Part shown: positions 24,804 through 34,471 of the stretch, piece after piece
How positions within the stretch are numbered: position 1 is the stretch's first letter
Layout: the number at the start of each line of letters is the position of its first letter
Assembly: GCA_040752515.1 (NCBI GenBank)
Contig: JBFMGQ010000004.1
Span: 86,518-150,517 of the forward strand
Direction: 5' to 3'
Length of the DNA stretch: 64,000 nt
From: Tenuifilum sp040752515
GTDB taxonomy: Bacteria > Bacteroidota > Bacteroidia > Bacteroidales > Tenuifilaceae
Position numbers and translations under genes: made by a program
Notes under the pieces: generated by a model
Databases searched by the model: none
What the model was told of the DNA's origin: nothing
Seen by the model: the letters and a program-made list of their open reading frames with translations, nothing else

Positions 24804-27659
24804 CTATAAATTTTGTCCGGCAAAGGTAGAATATAAATTGATTGATAAACCCATATTTGAGTATGCTCTATAATCCCTACCAATGAATGCCTGAGTAAAC
24901 CTAAACCTAATGGGATACCAAGTCCTGAGAAAATGTAAATCGACAATAGCTTCAAAGCCTATTGACTGTAGGTCATCGGTTAAAGTGACTATACTATAAT
25001 TCTGATTGGTTTTATAGCTGTTTTTGGCAAAATCGGCAAAAAGGTTTATTGCAATGCGCTTAATGTAAACCAACGAACCAACCGAAAAATCGGGATATGT
25101 TAGTGGCATAATGTAATCGAGGTAAATGCCGGAAAATTTGGTAGAAGGATGAGAAACATAAGCAGTTGGAAAATCAATTTTATTGTTTAAGTAAATGTAT
25201 TTGATATTTTGATTTTGAACTGTTAACGTTATGCCTACTCCTTGATTCTCCTGCAGACCAGGCATATAGAGTTTTGCCTTGGCATACCACAAATTTCCGA
25301 GATTACTATAATCCCAAGGAGTTGTAAGAAGCCCTGTATTGAAAATTATGCCATACTTTGGTTGTAAATCCCTGTGTGCCATTCGCCTCAACGAGTAATA
25401 AGTAAAGCCAAACTCATTCAAATACAAACCCGAACGGTAAGCATCGATACTCTCATTGTAGAGGTAAGTATTGCTAAATGAAAATTTACTATACATCTGA
25501 ACCGATGAACTGTATAATCCACCACTTAAAGTAAAGGGTAATGCTGTTGTTAATTCAGCCTTTTTGAAGTAGTCACGATTTTCAGGGTAGAACTGTGTGA
25601 CACGGTAAAGGCTTGCGTTTGCGTTAGTTTGCTCAATGTTGAAATTGAAAATTGGCCAAAAGCCCCTGTATGTAAACGAAGCAAAAAACAGATGTGCTAT
25701 GCCTGTATATCCATAACCTGCATTAAAGAGGGTTGTTCCCGTTAGGTTCTGTGAGAGTAAGGTTAATCCTGGATAAACGCTGCTCTCACCTTGAATGTCG
25801 GCAGGGTCGGTTAAAGGTTTCATGTAGTAAGGGAACCAGCTATGGATATTTACCATAGTTTTTAGCCCTTTATAGTCAGTTGATTCGGCATGAATAGGCG
25901 GGGCGGTATCGTGAATGGTTCTATGCTTTACCTCAACTACTTTATTATATGGAAGCATGTTATCTACTATATTACTGTTACTTAAAACATTTTTTATAGT
26001 ATTAATCCTGTAGCCTTTAGGTGTGTAATATGAAAAAATTAAATCATCATTCTTGATGTTAGGGTAAGATGAATTTGGGGCAATACTTGCTACTTTGTAA
26101 AGTATATTTTGTTTTATGTCAAAATAATATATATTTTCAGTTAAACCATCGGTAAAACTAAAAAAAAGATTTGAACCAGCACTTGCAAGCATCCGAATAT
26201 CACGATAAGCTGCGTTATAAACAACACTAAAATTGAAAGCTGAATCGACCATAAAAATTTTTTTCCCACTCTCGCTAACTGCTATGCCATATATTATGTT
26301 GGTTCCATTTCCCTTACAAATTTGCTGAACCTCATATCCGCTATCAAAGATTAACAGTGTATTTTTTTCGCCATTCATGGTCAGGTCAACCAAGGAGTAT
26401 GCCCCGTCGGGGCTGTATTCTATGCAAATAATCCGATTAGTGTCAAAAATTGGCGAATGGTATCGGCCACTTGCAATATGCTTTAATGTTTGTGTTTTAA
26501 AGTTATACACTTTGATTGTGGCGTTGCCCATCCATTCCCATCGGGGATGTGGATTGTATTCCGCCCAGAGTATCAGGCTATCATTATACGAGGGTGGGCC
26601 AATCAATAAACCAGGGCTAACTATCTTTTTTACTTTACCTTTCTTGTTCACAAACCCAAAAAATGGGGTATGGGCTAGCGATGAAATGTAAGCTATTGAA
26701 GTGGAATCGTTTAGCTGATAGGGGTAAACCAAATTCTTAAAGTCTTCGTTACTGTTCGATTCCAGTTGCGTAACGCCTTGCATTTTAAAATCTGCACGCC
26801 AGAGCGAATCGTTGTGAGCAAAGGCTTTAAGGTAGATATTCTTCCTCGATAACCCGGTGGCCTTTTTTAGGCCAAAGTAGGTTGGGAAAAAAGTAAACGG
26901 ATATCTTCCTACATATCGGTAAGTTGAGGGTATGGTTTGGGTTCCCCATTGGCTGTTTATGTAACTTACCAACTGATAGCCAAACTGGTAGTGGTTAGGA
27001 ATATAATCCTTATACGAGCCTAATAGCCATTTATCGTAGCCATAGCTCTTTTGACCGGTTACGGAATAGGTGTAGTAATGGTTAAAAAAGGGAGCCGAGC
27101 GACCCCTTCCGGCATAAGTATAGTTTGTTTCGGCCCAAACCGCATCGCCCTCAAAAACCCAAGGGTGAATAAACGATGTGGCAAGCCCTACTGCTTGCTG
27201 TCCGAACAACCATGAAAACACCTTTATTGTCCCACTGTTCAGGGCATACATCTGTTTGGTATGGCGCATCTCATGTATTGATAGGTTTTTATGCCATAGC
27301 AATGCATCGCCATCGACGTCGGGTTGGGTAACGAGCTCCATTCGCCTTGGCGCCCAGGCAACAAAACCGTTTGATAGAACGCTATTGGGATGTAATACAA
27401 CGTCAATTCGTTTCTGGCCAAGACGATAATCATTGTCATTTAAACTATCCGATTTTACCAACGACCAAAGGAAAAAATTGGCCAAACTATCGGCTTGGGA
27501 GGGAAAAATCAACCTAATATTACGATACTCTTTCTTTTTCCATTTTGTTTTATATGACTCAACTCCTGTGTAATAATACTGTGCATTTAAATTAATTGTT
27601 GAGAATATTAAAATTAATGTAGTAATTGATGTATAATACCTAAATCTATTCATTATCAT
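24804..27659 (-). CDS. Outer-membrane beta-barrel protein with HExxH peptidase-like and beta-propeller regions
   Basis: 951 residues. A signal peptide (SITTLILIFSTINLNAQ) is followed by a globular N-terminal domain with H129-E-M-R-H133 in SIHEMRHTKQ and, 37 residues later, E170 or E177 in FEGDAVWAET. That spacing fits a gluzincin (Peptidase_MA-like) zinc site. Residues about 290-600 look like a beta-propeller, with repeated strands such as INTIKNV, FFSFTDGLTENIYYFD and IFDTNRIICIEYSPDG. Residues about 640-951 are amphipathic beta strands ending in YSNMGLSINLYSTFAGQNL, a typical outer-membrane barrel terminus. It starts 5 bases after the EEP nuclease gene and is the last gene of a SUI1-nuclease-barrel unit. 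Function unknown; peptidase activity is inferred from the motif only. Confidence 0.7.
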   Translation of the reverse strand: MIMNRFRYYTSITTLILIFSTINLNAQYYYTGVESYKTKWKKKEYRNIRLIFPSQADSLANFFLWSLVKSDSLNDNDYRLGQKRIDVVLHPNSVLSNGFVAWAPRRMELVTQPDVDGDALLWHKNLSIHEMRHTKQMYALNSGTIKVFSWLFGQQAVGLATSFIHPWVFEGDAVWAETNYTYAGRGRSAPFFNHYYTYSVTGQKSYGYDKWLLGSYKDYIPNHYQFGYQLVSYINSQWGTQTIPSTYRYVGRYPFTFFPTYFGLKKATGLSRKNIYLKAFAHNDSLWRADFKMQGVTQLESNSNEDFKNLVYPYQLNDSTSIAYISSLAHTPFFGFVNKKGKVKKIVSPGLLIGPPSYNDSLILWAEYNPHPRWEWMGNATIKVYNFKTQTLKHIASGRYHSPIFDTNRIICIEYSPDGAYSLVDLTMNGEKNTLLIFDSGYEVQQICKGNGTNIIYGIAVSESGKKIFMVDSAFNFSVVYNAAYRDIRMLASAGSNLFFSFTDGLTENIYYFDIKQNILYKVASIAPNSSYPNIKNDDLIFSYYTPKGYRINTIKNVLSNSNIVDNMLPYNKVVEVKHRTIHDTAPPIHAESTDYKGLKTMVNIHSWFPYYMKPLTDPADIQGESSVYPGLTLLSQNLTGTTLFNAGYGYTGIAHLFFASFTYRGFWPIFNFNIEQTNANASLYRVTQFYPENRDYFKKAELTTALPFTLSGGLYSSSVQMYSKFSFSNTYLYNESIDAYRSGLYLNEFGFTYYSLRRMAHRDLQPKYGIIFNTGLLTTPWDYSNLGNLWYAKAKLYMPGLQENQGVGITLTVQNQNIKYIYLNNKIDFPTAYVSHPSTKFSGIYLDYIMPLTYPDFSVGSLVYIKRIAINLFADFAKNSYKTNQNYSIVTLTDDLQSIGFEAIVDLHFLRTWYPIRFRFTQAFIGRDYRAYSNMGLSINLYSTFAGQNL

Positions 27660-27664
27660 TACTT

Positions 27665-28930
27665 TTACTTCTTAATAATTTTTAAAGTCCTTTGACGTCC
27701 ATCGTTTAGCTTAACTTCAACCAGTAACACACCCGATGGAATTCCAGAAAGGTCGATATCAACTTTTTGATCTAGACTTTGGGGTTTTACTGATAAAATA
27801 AAATTCCCAAGAATATTGAAAATGTTTACTGAAACAATAGTAACGTTTTCGTTTTCAAAAACTTGAAGGGTGAGAGTATTGTAAACAGGATTGTTAAACA
27901 AAATGTTGATTGGGTTTTTTTCGGTTTTAACCAAAGTGGAACCTGGGCTATATGTAACCTTCATGATTACTGGAAGATGGTCGGACATACTGTAAAGGGC
28001 ATTGGCTAGATCGGGCGGAACGCTAGTATTGGTGGGTGAAGTAATTGATTCGTTAAAGCGATTCCCATCCTGACCGAGTGTTTTATAGCTGTAAAACTTG
28101 ATACCCCGGCTGCCGCTGAGGATGTCGCTGGAGGCAAGTATAAAATCGAACCTATCGTCTAGCCCTCCTGTTGAGAAACAGCCCTCGTTTGCAACAGTTC
28201 GAGTCGATTGGGTGTGGAAGTATCGGTAGCTGTAATCGGCATGCCAGTTCCCTATGGCATTTAGCGGGTCGTAAAAACGGAAATTGCTTGAGCCAGTTGG
28301 AGTGGTAAAAGCAACAAATGCTCCCTCGGAGGCGTTATATAAATTCATATCGCCCGAAAGAATGATGTTCCCTTTAATGTCCTTTGATGCAATGTAACTC
28401 ATTATAGCACTGGCAGCAGCAGCCCGCTGCTGGGCATCGGAATCATAACTTCCGGCTTTGAGATGGGTAACAAAATGGTAAAGAAAAACGGTATCGCCAT
28501 TTACGAGCCCTGGTGTTTTAAGGTAAAGCTTATAAACGTTAGTTTCGCGCGGCGAAGTGGGAATGGCTTCCTGCGATTTTAGCTCAATTTTCTCGGAGTT
28601 ATAGTAAATCATGTTTACCAAAAAACTACCACTAAAGTTAGCGCGCTTGTAACGGGTTTCGCCACCGTAGTTAAGGGTATTGGTTTTAATTCGCTCCACG
28701 CTGGAAATGGCATCGTTAACCTCGTTAACGGTAAGAATGTCTGGCTTTACATAGTTTAGAATCGTCCGCAAATACCCATCCTTGGCATCTACATTATTGT
28801 TTGTGGTGTTGCAGTCGCTGTAAACCTTATCGTAATACATCAGGTTATACTGCATAACCGTAATCGTATCGGCAAATAAAACCCGATAGCTAAAAACTAA
28901 AAATGCTAGTAGATCAAGCCTTTTTCGCAT
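27665..28930 (-). CDS. T9SS-secreted endonuclease/exonuclease/phosphatase (EEP) protein
   Basis: 421 residues. Signal peptide, then an EEP (DNase I-like) domain (about 20-330): MQYNLMYYD opening, TVNEVND with the metal-binding glutamate, NIILSGDMNLYN, and MSDHLPVIMKV as the terminal SDH motif. A T9SS type A sorting domain fills about 345-421 (ILFNNPVYNTLTLQV, SGIPSGVLLVEVKL, LKIIKK). It would act outside the cell on nucleic acid or a phosphodiester. Six bases from the SUI1 gene upstream and five from the barrel protein gene downstream. Confidence 0.85.
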   Translation of the reverse strand: MRKRLDLLAFLVFSYRVLFADTITVMQYNLMYYDKVYSDCNTTNNNVDAKDGYLRTILNYVKPDILTVNEVNDAISSVERIKTNTLNYGGETRYKRANFSGSFLVNMIYYNSEKIELKSQEAIPTSPRETNVYKLYLKTPGLVNGDTVFLYHFVTHLKAGSYDSDAQQRAAAASAIMSYIASKDIKGNIILSGDMNLYNASEGAFVAFTTPTGSSNFRFYDPLNAIGNWHADYSYRYFHTQSTRTVANEGCFSTGGLDDRFDFILASSDILSGSRGIKFYSYKTLGQDGNRFNESITSPTNTSVPPDLANALYSMSDHLPVIMKVTYSPGSTLVKTEKNPINILFNNPVYNTLTLQVFENENVTIVSVNIFNILGNFILSVKPQSLDQKVDIDLSGIPSGVLLVEVKLNDGRQRTLKIIKK

Positions 28931-28936
28931 AACTCT

Positions 28937-29275
28937 TTACCCGGAAATGGTTACCTTATAGCCCATTTCTTGCAAAATTGAGGCCACTTTCTGTTTTATT
29001 TCGCCTTGAATAATTATCTCACCATCTTTAACCGTTCCACCAACGCCACAACGGGTTTTAAGGGTTTTACCTAATTTTTCGATGTCATCATCGGAACCAA
29101 CAAAGCCTTTCACAATGGTAACGCACTTTCCACCCCTATTTTTCCGCTCAATTCCAACTATAAGCCTTTGTTTTGAGGGAGGGACAACTTCCTGTTTCTG
29201 GTTTTCATCTTCATCGCTGGGCTTAAAATCGGGATTGGTTGAATAGGCAAAATTTAGTTTATCTTTCCAGTCCAT
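28937..29275 (-). CDS. SUI1/eIF1-like translation factor (YciH family)
   Basis: 112 residues from the ATG at 29275 (an upstream TTG at 29293 would overlap the promoter box). A disordered acidic N-terminus (about 1-45) is followed by a SUI1 domain: LIVGIERKNRGGKCVTIVKGF and LGKTLKTRCGVGGTVKDGEI match the eIF1 core. In bacteria these proteins affect initiation fidelity in vitro, but their role in vivo is unclear. Leads the transcript that also carries the EEP nuclease and the barrel protein. Confidence 0.88.
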   Translation of the reverse strand: MDWKDKLNFAYSTNPDFKPSDEDENQKQEVVPPSKQRLIVGIERKNRGGKCVTIVKGFVGSDDDIEKLGKTLKTRCGVGGTVKDGEIIIQGEIKQKVASILQEMGYKVTISG

Positions 29276-29297
29276 GCTTATTAAAATTTTCAATATG

Positions 29298-29305
29298 CAA
29301 ACTTA
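29298..29305 (-). promoter_or_regulatory. -7 box for the SUI1 gene
   Basis: The minus strand reads TAAGTTTG, 22 bases before the ATG at 29275. Confidence 0.45.
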
Positions 29306-29376
29306 GTCCCTTTTACGATTATTTAAACTATGAAGTTGCCAATAAACCTAATTGTAGTTCAATTGGTATTTAGCTG

Positions 29377-29421
29377 AACCCAAATCCGTCAATTGAAAAA
29401 ACCAATTGACTAATCTCGGTT
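29377..29421 (+). repeat. Dispersed hairpin repeat, copy B
   Basis: Arm AACCCAAATCCGTCAATTG (29377-29395), loop AAAAAAC, arm CAATTGACTAATCTCGGTT (29403-29421); 15 of 19 positions pair. It lies between the divergent SUI1 and DUF2723 genes. Same 19-7-19 layout as copy C at 42055-42099. The rest of the 302-base gap (29276-29577) holds only the two promoter boxes. Confidence 0.75.
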
Positions 29422-29523
29422 GAATAAGCACAAACATAAATCTGTAAAGTTGATATTTAGGGAGAAATTTATGCTTCAGGCTTAAAAACTGCAAATTGGT
29501 AATCGGGATAAAACAAAATATTC

Positions 29524-29531
29524 TACATTTG
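29524..29531 (+). promoter_or_regulatory. -7 box for the DUF2723 gene
   Basis: TACATTTG, 47 bases before the ATG at 29578. Confidence 0.45.
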
Positions 29532-29577
29532 CTAACTTGTTACTCGGTAAAACGATTATCTAATAATAAAATTAACC

Positions 29578-32500
29578 ATGAGCAATTTCCGTAAAGCTAA
29601 CAATATTGCCGGATGGATTGTGTTTGCAATATCGGCAATAGTTTACCTACTAACCATCGAACCCACAGCAAGTTTTTGGGATTGCGGTGAGTTTATAGCA
29701 ACGGCATTTAAACTTGAAGTGGGACATCCCCCCGGGGCACCGCTTTTTATGATGATAGCCCGCTTTTTTGCACTTTTTGCTCCCGATGTAACCAAGGTTG
29801 CCGCCATGATTAACGCAATGTCGGCTTTGGCAAGCGCTTTTACCATACTTTTCCTGTTCTGGACTATAACACATCTTTCCCGTAAGCTAATAATTGGTAA
29901 TGGTTATGAAATAACCACCGGTCAACTCATTGTAATTCTTGGAAGCGGAGCTGTTGGTGCACTTGCCTACGCTTTTTCTGATACTTTTTGGTTCTCGGCC
30001 GTTGAGGCGGAGGTTTATGCCATGTCATCATTATTTACAGCCTTTGTGTTCTGGGCAATATTAAAGTGGGAGGAGCAAGCCGACGAGGCACACTCAACCC
30101 GTTGGCTAATTTTCATAGCCTACATCATGGGTTTGTCAATAGGCGTTCACCTTTTGAACTTGCTTACCATACCTGCCATTGCATTTATATATTACTTCAA
30201 GAAATTTAAGACTACCCGAAATGGCATTTTAGCAACACTGGGTGTATCGACTCTAATCTTGGGTAGCATTTTATACATCATTATTCCTGGAACATTTAAG
30301 GTAGGCTCATGGTTTGACCTTCTCTTTGTTAACTCATTCGGACTACCTTACAACTCAGGGTTGCTATTCTACTTCGTTTTGCTTTTCGGGGCCCTTGCTT
30401 ATGGCATTTATAGTAGCCACAAGAAAGGGAAGGTTATTCTTAACACTGTGCTGGTTGGCGTAACCGTTATTCTTATTGGTTACTCATCATACATGATGAT
30501 AGTTATTAGGGCTTATGCCAATACGCCAATTAATGAAAATAATCCGTCGAACGCCTTTTCTCTTATCAGCTATTTAAACCGCGAGCAGTATGGCGATAGA
30601 CCATTGTTCTACGGCCAATACTACAATGCCCCGGTTACCGATAGTAAGGATTTGGAAACATGGATACCCAAAAATGGTAAGTATGTTAGAGGGTACCTTA
30701 AAACCAAGTATGAGTTTGACGACCGGTTTAAAACCATTTTCCCACGAATGTACAGCAACCAGCCCGATCACGTAGCTGAATACAAGAAATGGGCAAACAT
30801 TCAGGGAAAACCTGTGAAGATAAATACCAGAGATGGGGGAACCGAAACCCGGTATGTACCAACCTTTGGTGAAAATCTGCTTTTCTTTTTCCGTTACCAG
30901 ATTGGGCACATGTATATCCGTTATTTCATGTGGAATTTCGTGGGCCGTCAAGATGATGTTCAAAGTCACGGAGGTGTTGAGAACGGAAACTGGATAAGCG
31001 GCATTAAAACCATCGATGCCATTTTCCTCGGTAATCAGGACAACCTAACCGACGACATGAAAAATCATCCATCGCGGAACAAATACTACTTCCTTCCCCT
31101 TATTCTTGGATTGCTGGGTATTTATTTCCAGTTGCAGGTAAAAAAGGATAAGAAAAACTTTTGGGTAGTTTTCATGCTATTTTTCCTGACCGGTATTGCC
31201 ATTGTAATGTATTTGAACCAGTACCCCCTTCAACCCCGTGAACGCGATTACGCTTACGCCGGCTCGTTTTATGCATTTACCATTTGGATAGGGCTTGGAG
31301 TGCTTGCCGTTTACGAGTGGCTCCGTAAAAAACTTTCCGAAACCCCATCGGCAGTTGCAGCTACAGCACTTTGCATGGTTGTTCCAGTAATTATGGGCTC
31401 AGAGAACTGGGATGACCACGACCGCTCAGGGCGTTACATTGCTCGCGACTTTGCCTATAACTACCTGAACTCTTGTGAACCAAACGCTATACTTTTCACC
31501 AATGGCGATAACGACACGTTCCCCCTATGGTATGCTCAGGAGGTAGAGGGTGTTCGACCCGATGTGAGAATTGTTAACCTAAGCCTTTTAGGAACCGATT
31601 GGTATATCGACCAGATGAAAATGCGATGCAACCAATCGGCGCCGGTTCCCATTTCAATGAACCACGATCAGTACGTAATGGGAACTCGCGATGTGGTTTA
31701 CATTGTTAATAGGTTAAACGAACCTATTGAGCTTAAACAACTCATGGATTTCGTTTTAAGCGACGACCCAGCCAAGAAACTCAGAGTTCCCGGTGAGAAG
31801 CCTATCGACTACTTACCCACAAACAAGATTAAACTTACTGTTGATAAGGCAAAAGTGCTTTCGAACGGAACCGTGAAACAAAAGGATGCCAGTTTGGTTG
31901 TCGATACTATGGTATGGACGCTCAAAGGGCAATACATTACAAAAAGCTCATTGGCTATACTTGATATCATTGCACAAAACAACTGGGAACGGCCCATCTA
32001 CTTTGTTTCGCCCTATGGCGATGGTGATATTGGCATTGCCGATTACTTACAACATGAGGGTTTTGCCTACAGGCTTGTTCCCATCAAATCCAACTCATCG
32101 GACTACCTTAACGTTTCAAGAATTGATAGCGACATCCTTTACGATAGGCTTATGAAGCGTTTCCGCTGGGGTAGAATAAACGAACCCGATGTATTCATCG
32201 ACCATAACGTTCAACGCACCGCATTAGTTTTAAAGCTCCGTAATAGTTTCTCCCGTTTAGCCAAGGCATTGATTGAAGAAGGCAAAAAGGATTCTGCGCT
32301 AAAGGTTCTTGACACGGTAGTGGAACTTCTTCCTCATCCCAAGTTCCCATACGATTTTTTCATGTTTGGCATAATTGAAAACTATTACAAATTAAACGAG
32401 GTTCAAAAAGCCAATAAGCTGGCCTTAGATTACGCCAAGGTTAGCGAACAAAAACTTCGCTACTACGTGTCGCTCGACGATAGGATGAAGCAATACTATC

Positions 32501-32625
32501 AGGACGATATTGGTTTAACCGCCCAAACCCTCCAGGAGTTAGCATCAATTGCTGAAACCTACGGTCAAAATGAGGTTGCAGTTGATATTAACAAACGACT
32601 ACAAACGGCCTTAGCTATAAAGTAA
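29578..32625 (+). CDS. DUF2723 (GT117, protein O-mannosyltransferase-like) membrane protein
   Basis: 1015 residues. The N-terminal half carries about 10-12 membrane helices. The opening EPTASFWDCGEFIATAFKLEVGHPPGAPL is the family hallmark, with the D-C-G-E and G-H-P-P motifs in the first periplasmic loop resembling the acidic catalytic loop of GT-C transferases. The C-terminal part (about 600-1015) is soluble and includes NGDNDTFPLWYAQEVEGVRPD and a helical TPR-like tail. DUF2723 proteins are widespread in Bacteroidota and are classed as PMT-like glycosyltransferases, proposed to glycosylate exported proteins. Donor and acceptor here are unknown. Monocistronic: atpD downstream has its own promoter. 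Confidence 0.87.
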   Translation: MSNFRKANNIAGWIVFAISAIVYLLTIEPTASFWDCGEFIATAFKLEVGHPPGAPLFMMIARFFALFAPDVTKVAAMINAMSALASAFTILFLFWTITHLSRKLIIGNGYEITTGQLIVILGSGAVGALAYAFSDTFWFSAVEAEVYAMSSLFTAFVFWAILKWEEQADEAHSTRWLIFIAYIMGLSIGVHLLNLLTIPAIAFIYYFKKFKTTRNGILATLGVSTLILGSILYIIIPGTFKVGSWFDLLFVNSFGLPYNSGLLFYFVLLFGALAYGIYSSHKKGKVILNTVLVGVTVILIGYSSYMMIVIRAYANTPINENNPSNAFSLISYLNREQYGDRPLFYGQYYNAPVTDSKDLETWIPKNGKYVRGYLKTKYEFDDRFKTIFPRMYSNQPDHVAEYKKWANIQGKPVKINTRDGGTETRYVPTFGENLLFFFRYQIGHMYIRYFMWNFVGRQDDVQSHGGVENGNWISGIKTIDAIFLGNQDNLTDDMKNHPSRNKYYFLPLILGLLGIYFQLQVKKDKKNFWVVFMLFFLTGIAIVMYLNQYPLQPRERDYAYAGSFYAFTIWIGLGVLAVYEWLRKKLSETPSAVAATALCMVVPVIMGSENWDDHDRSGRYIARDFAYNYLNSCEPNAILFTNGDNDTFPLWYAQEVEGVRPDVRIVNLSLLGTDWYIDQMKMRCNQSAPVPISMNHDQYVMGTRDVVYIVNRLNEPIELKQLMDFVLSDDPAKKLRVPGEKPIDYLPTNKIKLTVDKAKVLSNGTVKQKDASLVVDTMVWTLKGQYITKSSLAILDIIAQNNWERPIYFVSPYGDGDIGIADYLQHEGFAYRLVPIKSNSSDYLNVSRIDSDILYDRLMKRFRWGRINEPDVFIDHNVQRTALVLKLRNSFSRLAKALIEEGKKDSALKVLDTVVELLPHPKFPYDFFMFGIIENYYKLNEVQKANKLALDYAKVSEQKLRYYVSLDDRMKQYYQDDIGLTAQTLQELASIAETYGQNEVAVDINKRLQTALAIK

Positions 32626-32666
32626 TTTTGTAATTGAATAATTTAGCATTTGCAATAGGATTTTCG

Positions 32667-32674
32667 TAAATTTG
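32667..32674 (+). promoter_or_regulatory. -7 box for atpD-atpC
   Basis: TAAATTTG, 22 bases before the ATG at 32696. A TTTG lies 14 bases upstream, closer than the usual -33 distance. Confidence 0.5.
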
Positions 32675-32695
32675 AGGTTAGCAAAAAACAAAATT

Positions 32696-34204
32696 ATGTC
32701 AGACAATTTTGGTGAAGTAGTTCAAATTATCGGCCCCGTAGTTGATGTGGCTTTCCCCAGTAAAGAAAGTTTACCATCAATTTACGAGGCTCTTGAATTA
32801 ACTCGGCCCGACAATACCCTGTTGGTTCTTGAATGTCAGCAGCATATTGGCGAAAGTACCGTACGAGCCATAGCCATGGACTCAACCGATGGTTTATCGC
32901 GCGGCATGAAAGTGCGCGCCACCGGAAAGTCAATAACCATGCCTGTGGGTAACAAAATAAAAGGCCGGCTACTCAACGTTATTGGCGAAGCCATTGATGG
33001 ATTAGCACAGGTTGACCGTCAAAGTAACTATCAGGTTCACAGTAAGCCACCAAAGTTCGACCAGCTTAGCACCCAAAAGGAGATTTTATTTACCGGTATC
33101 AAAGTTATTGACCTGCTTGAACCCTACTCGAAGGGTGGTAAAATTGGCTTGTTTGGAGGGGCTGGCGTTGGCAAAACGGTTATCATTATGGAGCTCATCA
33201 ACAACATTGCTAAGGGTTACAGCGGTATGTCCGTTTTTGCCGGAGTTGGTGAGCGAACCCGCGAAGGGAACGACCTGCTCAGAGAAATGATTGAATCCGA
33301 TGTAATTAAATACGGAAAAGAGTTTAAGGAATCGATGCTAAAAGGCGGCTGGGATTTAAGCCTGGTTGACCTTGAAGAACTTGAGAAATCGCAAGCCACA
33401 TTAATATTTGGACAAATGAATGAGCCCCCTGGGGCACGTGCTACAGTTGCCCTTTCGGGTTTAACGGTTGCCGAATCGTTCCGCGATGGTGGCGAGGATG
33501 GTCAGGGACGCGATATTCTTTTCTTTATCGATAATATTTTCCGATTCACACAGGCAGGTTCTGAGGTTTCGGCATTGCTTGGCCGTATGCCTTCGGCTGT
33601 AGGTTACCAACCTACCCTGGCTACCGAGATGGGCTTAATGCAGGAACGTATCACCTCAACCAAAAAAGGGTCTATTACTTCGGTTCAGGCTATTTACGTT
33701 CCCGCCGACGACCTTACCGACCCCGCACCCGCCACTACCTTCAGTCACCTTGATGCCACTACGGTTCTCGACCGTAAAATTGCTGAGTTAGGTATTTACC
33801 CCGCCGTTAACCCACTCGACTCCACATCGCGCATTCTAACACCCGAAGTGGTGGGTGAAGAGCACTACAACACTGCTCAACGGGTTAAAAACTTGCTCCA
33901 ACGTTACAAGGAGCTGCAGGATATTATTGCAATTCTGGGTATGGACGAACTATCGGAGGACGACAAGCTGGTGGTTCACCGTGCCCGTCGTGTTCAACGA
34001 TTCCTTTCGCAACCATTCCACGTTGCTGAGGCTTTCACTGGCATTAAAGGGGTTATGGTTGATATCAAGGATACCATTAAAGGGTTTAACATGATAATGG
34101 ATGGGGAGGTTGACCAATACCCCGAAGCCGCATTCAACCTTGTAGGAACCATTGAAGAGGCCATTGAAAAGGGCGAACGCATGTTAGCTGAGGCAAAAAA
34201 ATAG
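32696..34204 (+). CDS. atpD: F1 ATP synthase subunit beta
   Basis: 502 residues from the ATG at 32696. Catalytic subunit of F1, on the cytoplasmic side. P-loop GGAGVGKT (154-161), Walker B region ILFFIDNIF, catalytic glutamate and arginine region GVGERTREGNDL, and the C-terminal helical domain with MDELSEDDKLVVHRARR. After ERTREGNDLL there is an insertion-like stretch (YGKEFKESMLKGGWDLSLVD) before the FGQMNEPPGAR motif; I recall similar inserts in other Bacteroidota. The epsilon gene follows after 6 bases; the other ATP synthase genes are not in this window. Confidence 0.97.
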   Translation: MSDNFGEVVQIIGPVVDVAFPSKESLPSIYEALELTRPDNTLLVLECQQHIGESTVRAIAMDSTDGLSRGMKVRATGKSITMPVGNKIKGRLLNVIGEAIDGLAQVDRQSNYQVHSKPPKFDQLSTQKEILFTGIKVIDLLEPYSKGGKIGLFGGAGVGKTVIIMELINNIAKGYSGMSVFAGVGERTREGNDLLREMIESDVIKYGKEFKESMLKGGWDLSLVDLEELEKSQATLIFGQMNEPPGARATVALSGLTVAESFRDGGEDGQGRDILFFIDNIFRFTQAGSEVSALLGRMPSAVGYQPTLATEMGLMQERITSTKKGSITSVQAIYVPADDLTDPAPATTFSHLDATTVLDRKIAELGIYPAVNPLDSTSRILTPEVVGEEHYNTAQRVKNLLQRYKELQDIIAILGMDELSEDDKLVVHRARRVQRFLSQPFHVAEAFTGIKGVMVDIKDTIKGFNMIMDGEVDQYPEAAFNLVGTIEEAIEKGERMLAEAKK

Positions 34205-34210
34205 TAAACT

Positions 34211-34468
34211 ATGATTTGCGAACTCTACTCCGTTGATAAGTTCTTCCAGATTGAAGATGTTTACTACGTTCAGGTGCCTGGTACAAAGGGTTCGTTTGGA
34301 ATACTGAAAAAGCATGCACCAATTATTTCATCGTTGGAACCGGGAGTGGTTAAGATTGTTCGCAGCGATGGCGCTGAACTTTTCTTTGCCATTCCTGCTG
34401 GCGGATTTGTTGGTGTTGAAAACGATGTGATTTCTATAGTTTCGGAAGAGATTAACCAAACCTTTTAG
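34211..34468 (+). CDS. atpC: F1 ATP synthase subunit epsilon, short form
   Basis: 85 residues, about 50 fewer than the Escherichia coli protein. The N-terminal beta-sandwich is intact (VYYVQVPGTKGSFGILKKHAPIISSLEPGVV and the following strands). The C-terminal pair of helices, which can insert into F1 and inhibit ATP hydrolysis, is absent. Short epsilon subunits are common in this phylum, so this is not a truncation by mutation. Translationally close to atpD (6-base gap), and only 3 bases from the hydrolase gene downstream. Confidence 0.93.
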   Translation: MICELYSVDKFFQIEDVYYVQVPGTKGSFGILKKHAPIISSLEPGVVKIVRSDGAELFFAIPAGGFVGVENDVISIVSEEINQTF

Positions 34469-34471
34469 GCC

